NCBI RefSeq assembly: GCF_946482605.1
Contig: NZ_CAMLSE010000011.1
Coordinates: forward strand, 62,001 to 126,000
DNA: 64,000 nt
Source of the DNA: an uncultured Dyadobacter sp.
Lineage (GTDB): Bacteria > Bacteroidota > Bacteroidia > Cytophagales > Spirosomataceae
Reading direction: 5' to 3'
The first letter of the stretch is position 1. The number at the start of each line of letters is the position of its first letter. The notes below the pieces were generated by a model. That model had not been told where the DNA came from. It did not search any database and saw only the letters and a program-made list of their open reading frames with translations. The position numbers and the translations under genes are program-made. Shown here in pieces: positions 62,531 to 64,000 of this stretch.

Positions 62531-63964
62531 ATGATCCAAAAGTTAACGTTTGTCTGTGCGCTTATTTCAGTTTTCTTTTCCTGTAAAAAGGGTGAAATCA
62601 ACCAGGATACTGCTCCCGAATCATCAGGAGGCTTCTTTGCACAGCTATCGGTAGTGGCCAGCTACAAGGATATGGACCTGGCGGTGGGTGAAAACAATGA
62701 TGCTTATGTAACGGGTACGACCTGGCGGTTTGCCGCCGGCGAGCAGCTGGATTTTGGCGGGCAAGTGGTGAAGGCAGCAGGAGGAGAGGACGCATTCATT
62801 GCCAGATATGATGCGTCGGGAAGGGTCGTATGGGCTAAAATTCTAGGCGACGCAGGCACTGAAACCGGGCTTTCCATCGCGGTGGATCCGGATCGCAATG
62901 TGTACACAGCATGCCGTTTCACAGATTCTACCACCATCGACGGCGTGAAGTTTAAAGCGAGACAAATGGTCAGTTCCAGCGGTGTGCCCAACTGGTATGA
63001 CCTGGTCCTGACCAAATTCGATGCCAATGGAAAGCACATTTGGTCCAGACAGATTTCAGGTGTGGGACATGAAACCCTGGCTTCCATCAGGATCGGTGCG
63101 AATGGGAAGGTTTACGTTTCCGGTGATTTCTATCATAATATTTTCTTCGATAACCTGAGCTATGAGTCTGAGGGCAGCGGATTCTATGTGGCCTGTTACA
63201 ACAAGGATGGGAAAGTCGAATGGGCAAACCCCTATGGACCAGGCCTGACTTCCACGCGCGGAGGTTCGATTTACAGTTCCAATATGAAGCTGACGAAAAA
63301 TGGCGAAATCGTCGTCGTAGGTTCTTTTGATGGTCGGAAAGAAATCGGGTCGACGGTTCTGGAGACCAAAGGCGAACAGGATGCTTTCATTGCTAAGCTG
63401 GACAGGCAAGGCAATGCGGTTTGGGTAAAAAGCTTCGGCAGCGCAGGCACCGAGAACGTTCGCGGGCTCAGCATCGACGAGGACGATAACATATACGTAG
63501 GAGGTTCTTTCAACGGAGGTGTCGGAAAGGGCCCGTTCGTGATAGACAATTACACACTCGTAACGCTGCCCCCTGGAAGTGATGCTTTTTTGGCCAGGTT
63601 CAATTCCGCAGGCGGGCTCACGTGGGTTTCTCAAATCAGCGGAACCGAATCGGAGTACATTTTTGATCTGGCCCGGCATGACCGTAAGTTATACGTGCTG
63701 GGGTATTTCACAGGGAAGCTCTATCTGGCCGACTCTACACTGCAAAGCCGCGCGACCGTCAATGCATTCCTGGCCGAATATTCGGATTCCGGAAAATTTG
63801 CGAAAGTGGACACCCTTGGCAGTTACACTGCTACCGCGAAGAAAATTTTCGTCGATAAACACGATTCCAAAATCATACTGGGGAATTTTACCCTATCCTA
63901 CAAATTCAATGACTTGCTATACCCCGCCAAGAGCCAGTATGATGCTTTTATGGTGAAGTTTTAA
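62531..63964 (+). CDS. Lipoprotein with SBBP-type beta-propeller repeats
   Basis: The 477-residue protein has a lipoprotein signal (LISVFFSC). Repeated blades then have the pattern AFIARYDASGRVVWAKILGD, LVLTKFDANGKHIWSRQISG, DAFIAKLDRQGNAVWVKSFG and DAFLARFNSAGGLTWVSQIS. SBBP proteins form beta propellers on the cell surface or periplasm; their ligands are unknown. It is the last gene in the window and ends before the right edge. Confidence 0.85.
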   Translation: MIQKLTFVCALISVFFSCKKGEINQDTAPESSGGFFAQLSVVASYKDMDLAVGENNDAYVTGTTWRFAAGEQLDFGGQVVKAAGGEDAFIARYDASGRVVWAKILGDAGTETGLSIAVDPDRNVYTACRFTDSTTIDGVKFKARQMVSSSGVPNWYDLVLTKFDANGKHIWSRQISGVGHETLASIRIGANGKVYVSGDFYHNIFFDNLSYESEGSGFYVACYNKDGKVEWANPYGPGLTSTRGGSIYSSNMKLTKNGEIVVVGSFDGRKEIGSTVLETKGEQDAFIAKLDRQGNAVWVKSFGSAGTENVRGLSIDEDDNIYVGGSFNGGVGKGPFVIDNYTLVTLPPGSDAFLARFNSAGGLTWVSQISGTESEYIFDLARHDRKLYVLGYFTGKLYLADSTLQSRATVNAFLAEYSDSGKFAKVDTLGSYTATAKKIFVDKHDSKIILGNFTLSYKFNDLLYPAKSQYDAFMVKF

Positions 63965-64000
63965 ACCGGTATACTTCAATCCGCTGCTTCATACCGTGTA

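Overview
The window looks like chromosomal DNA of a Bacteroidota bacterium of the order Cytophagales, most like Dyadobacter or a close relative. The signs are two SusC/SusD pairs, ECF sigma/FecR regulation, a TonB-linked outer membrane, many lipoproteins with an SxC-type lipobox, LytTR and HxlR regulators, CotH and VCBS proteins, and -7 boxes of the Bacteroidota form TAnnTTTG. The genus is an inference from gene style; no rRNA or tRNA gene was seen that would fix it.

Layout. 1-6.4 kb: the front part of a secreted CotH-type protein running off the left edge, then a minus-strand export operon of an ABC transmembrane subunit without an ATPase domain, an HlyD adaptor and a TolC-type channel. 7-21 kb: a first polysaccharide utilisation locus (PUL1). 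It holds a GH43-like propeller protein coupled to a rhodanese, a porin, a secreted DUF6250-type protein, a sulfatase, SusD, SusC and, divergently, a Tat-exported PL26-type exo-rhamnogalacturonan lyase. 21-25 kb: erythromycin esterase, an NTF2-like protein, two HxlR regulators and a ChbG-type deacetylase. 25-33.3 kb: a second SusC/SusD locus (PUL2) with a VCBS-repeat protein and its own FecR/ECF sigma pair. It carries no recognisable carbohydrate enzyme, and an opposite-strand small RNA candidate lies just upstream of susC.

33.6-46 kb: mixed housekeeping and regulatory genes. They are a methyltransferase, a pentapeptide-repeat protein, an LpxL-type acyltransferase with an outer membrane protein, a LytS/LytTR two-component pair, a lipoprotein divergent from a sigma factor fused to a membrane and extracytoplasmic tail, an AraC regulator, a lipoprotein-type VOC protein, an epoxide hydrolase and a Crp/Fnr regulator. 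46-52 kb: a PQQ-type sugar dehydrogenase, a frameshifted small secreted ORF, a BrkB/YihY membrane protein, a short-chain dehydrogenase behind an HxlR-like operator, and glutamate dehydrogenase with a clear terminator. 52-64 kb: an orphan Imm5-like protein, a TonB-like protein, a sigma/small-membrane-protein/Lgt operon, small membrane proteins and lipoproteins, an NmrA-like protein, a WYL regulator with YdeI, RidA, an ATPase-less MacB/FtsX permease and a beta-propeller lipoprotein.

The genes appear to work together as glycan scavenging (two PULs) plus envelope transport and sensing. Observations most worth following are the candidate PUL2 antisense RNA, the 15-bp coding repeats in three genes of the PUL1 operon, the sigma factor with a membrane tail, and the HxlR-like operators.
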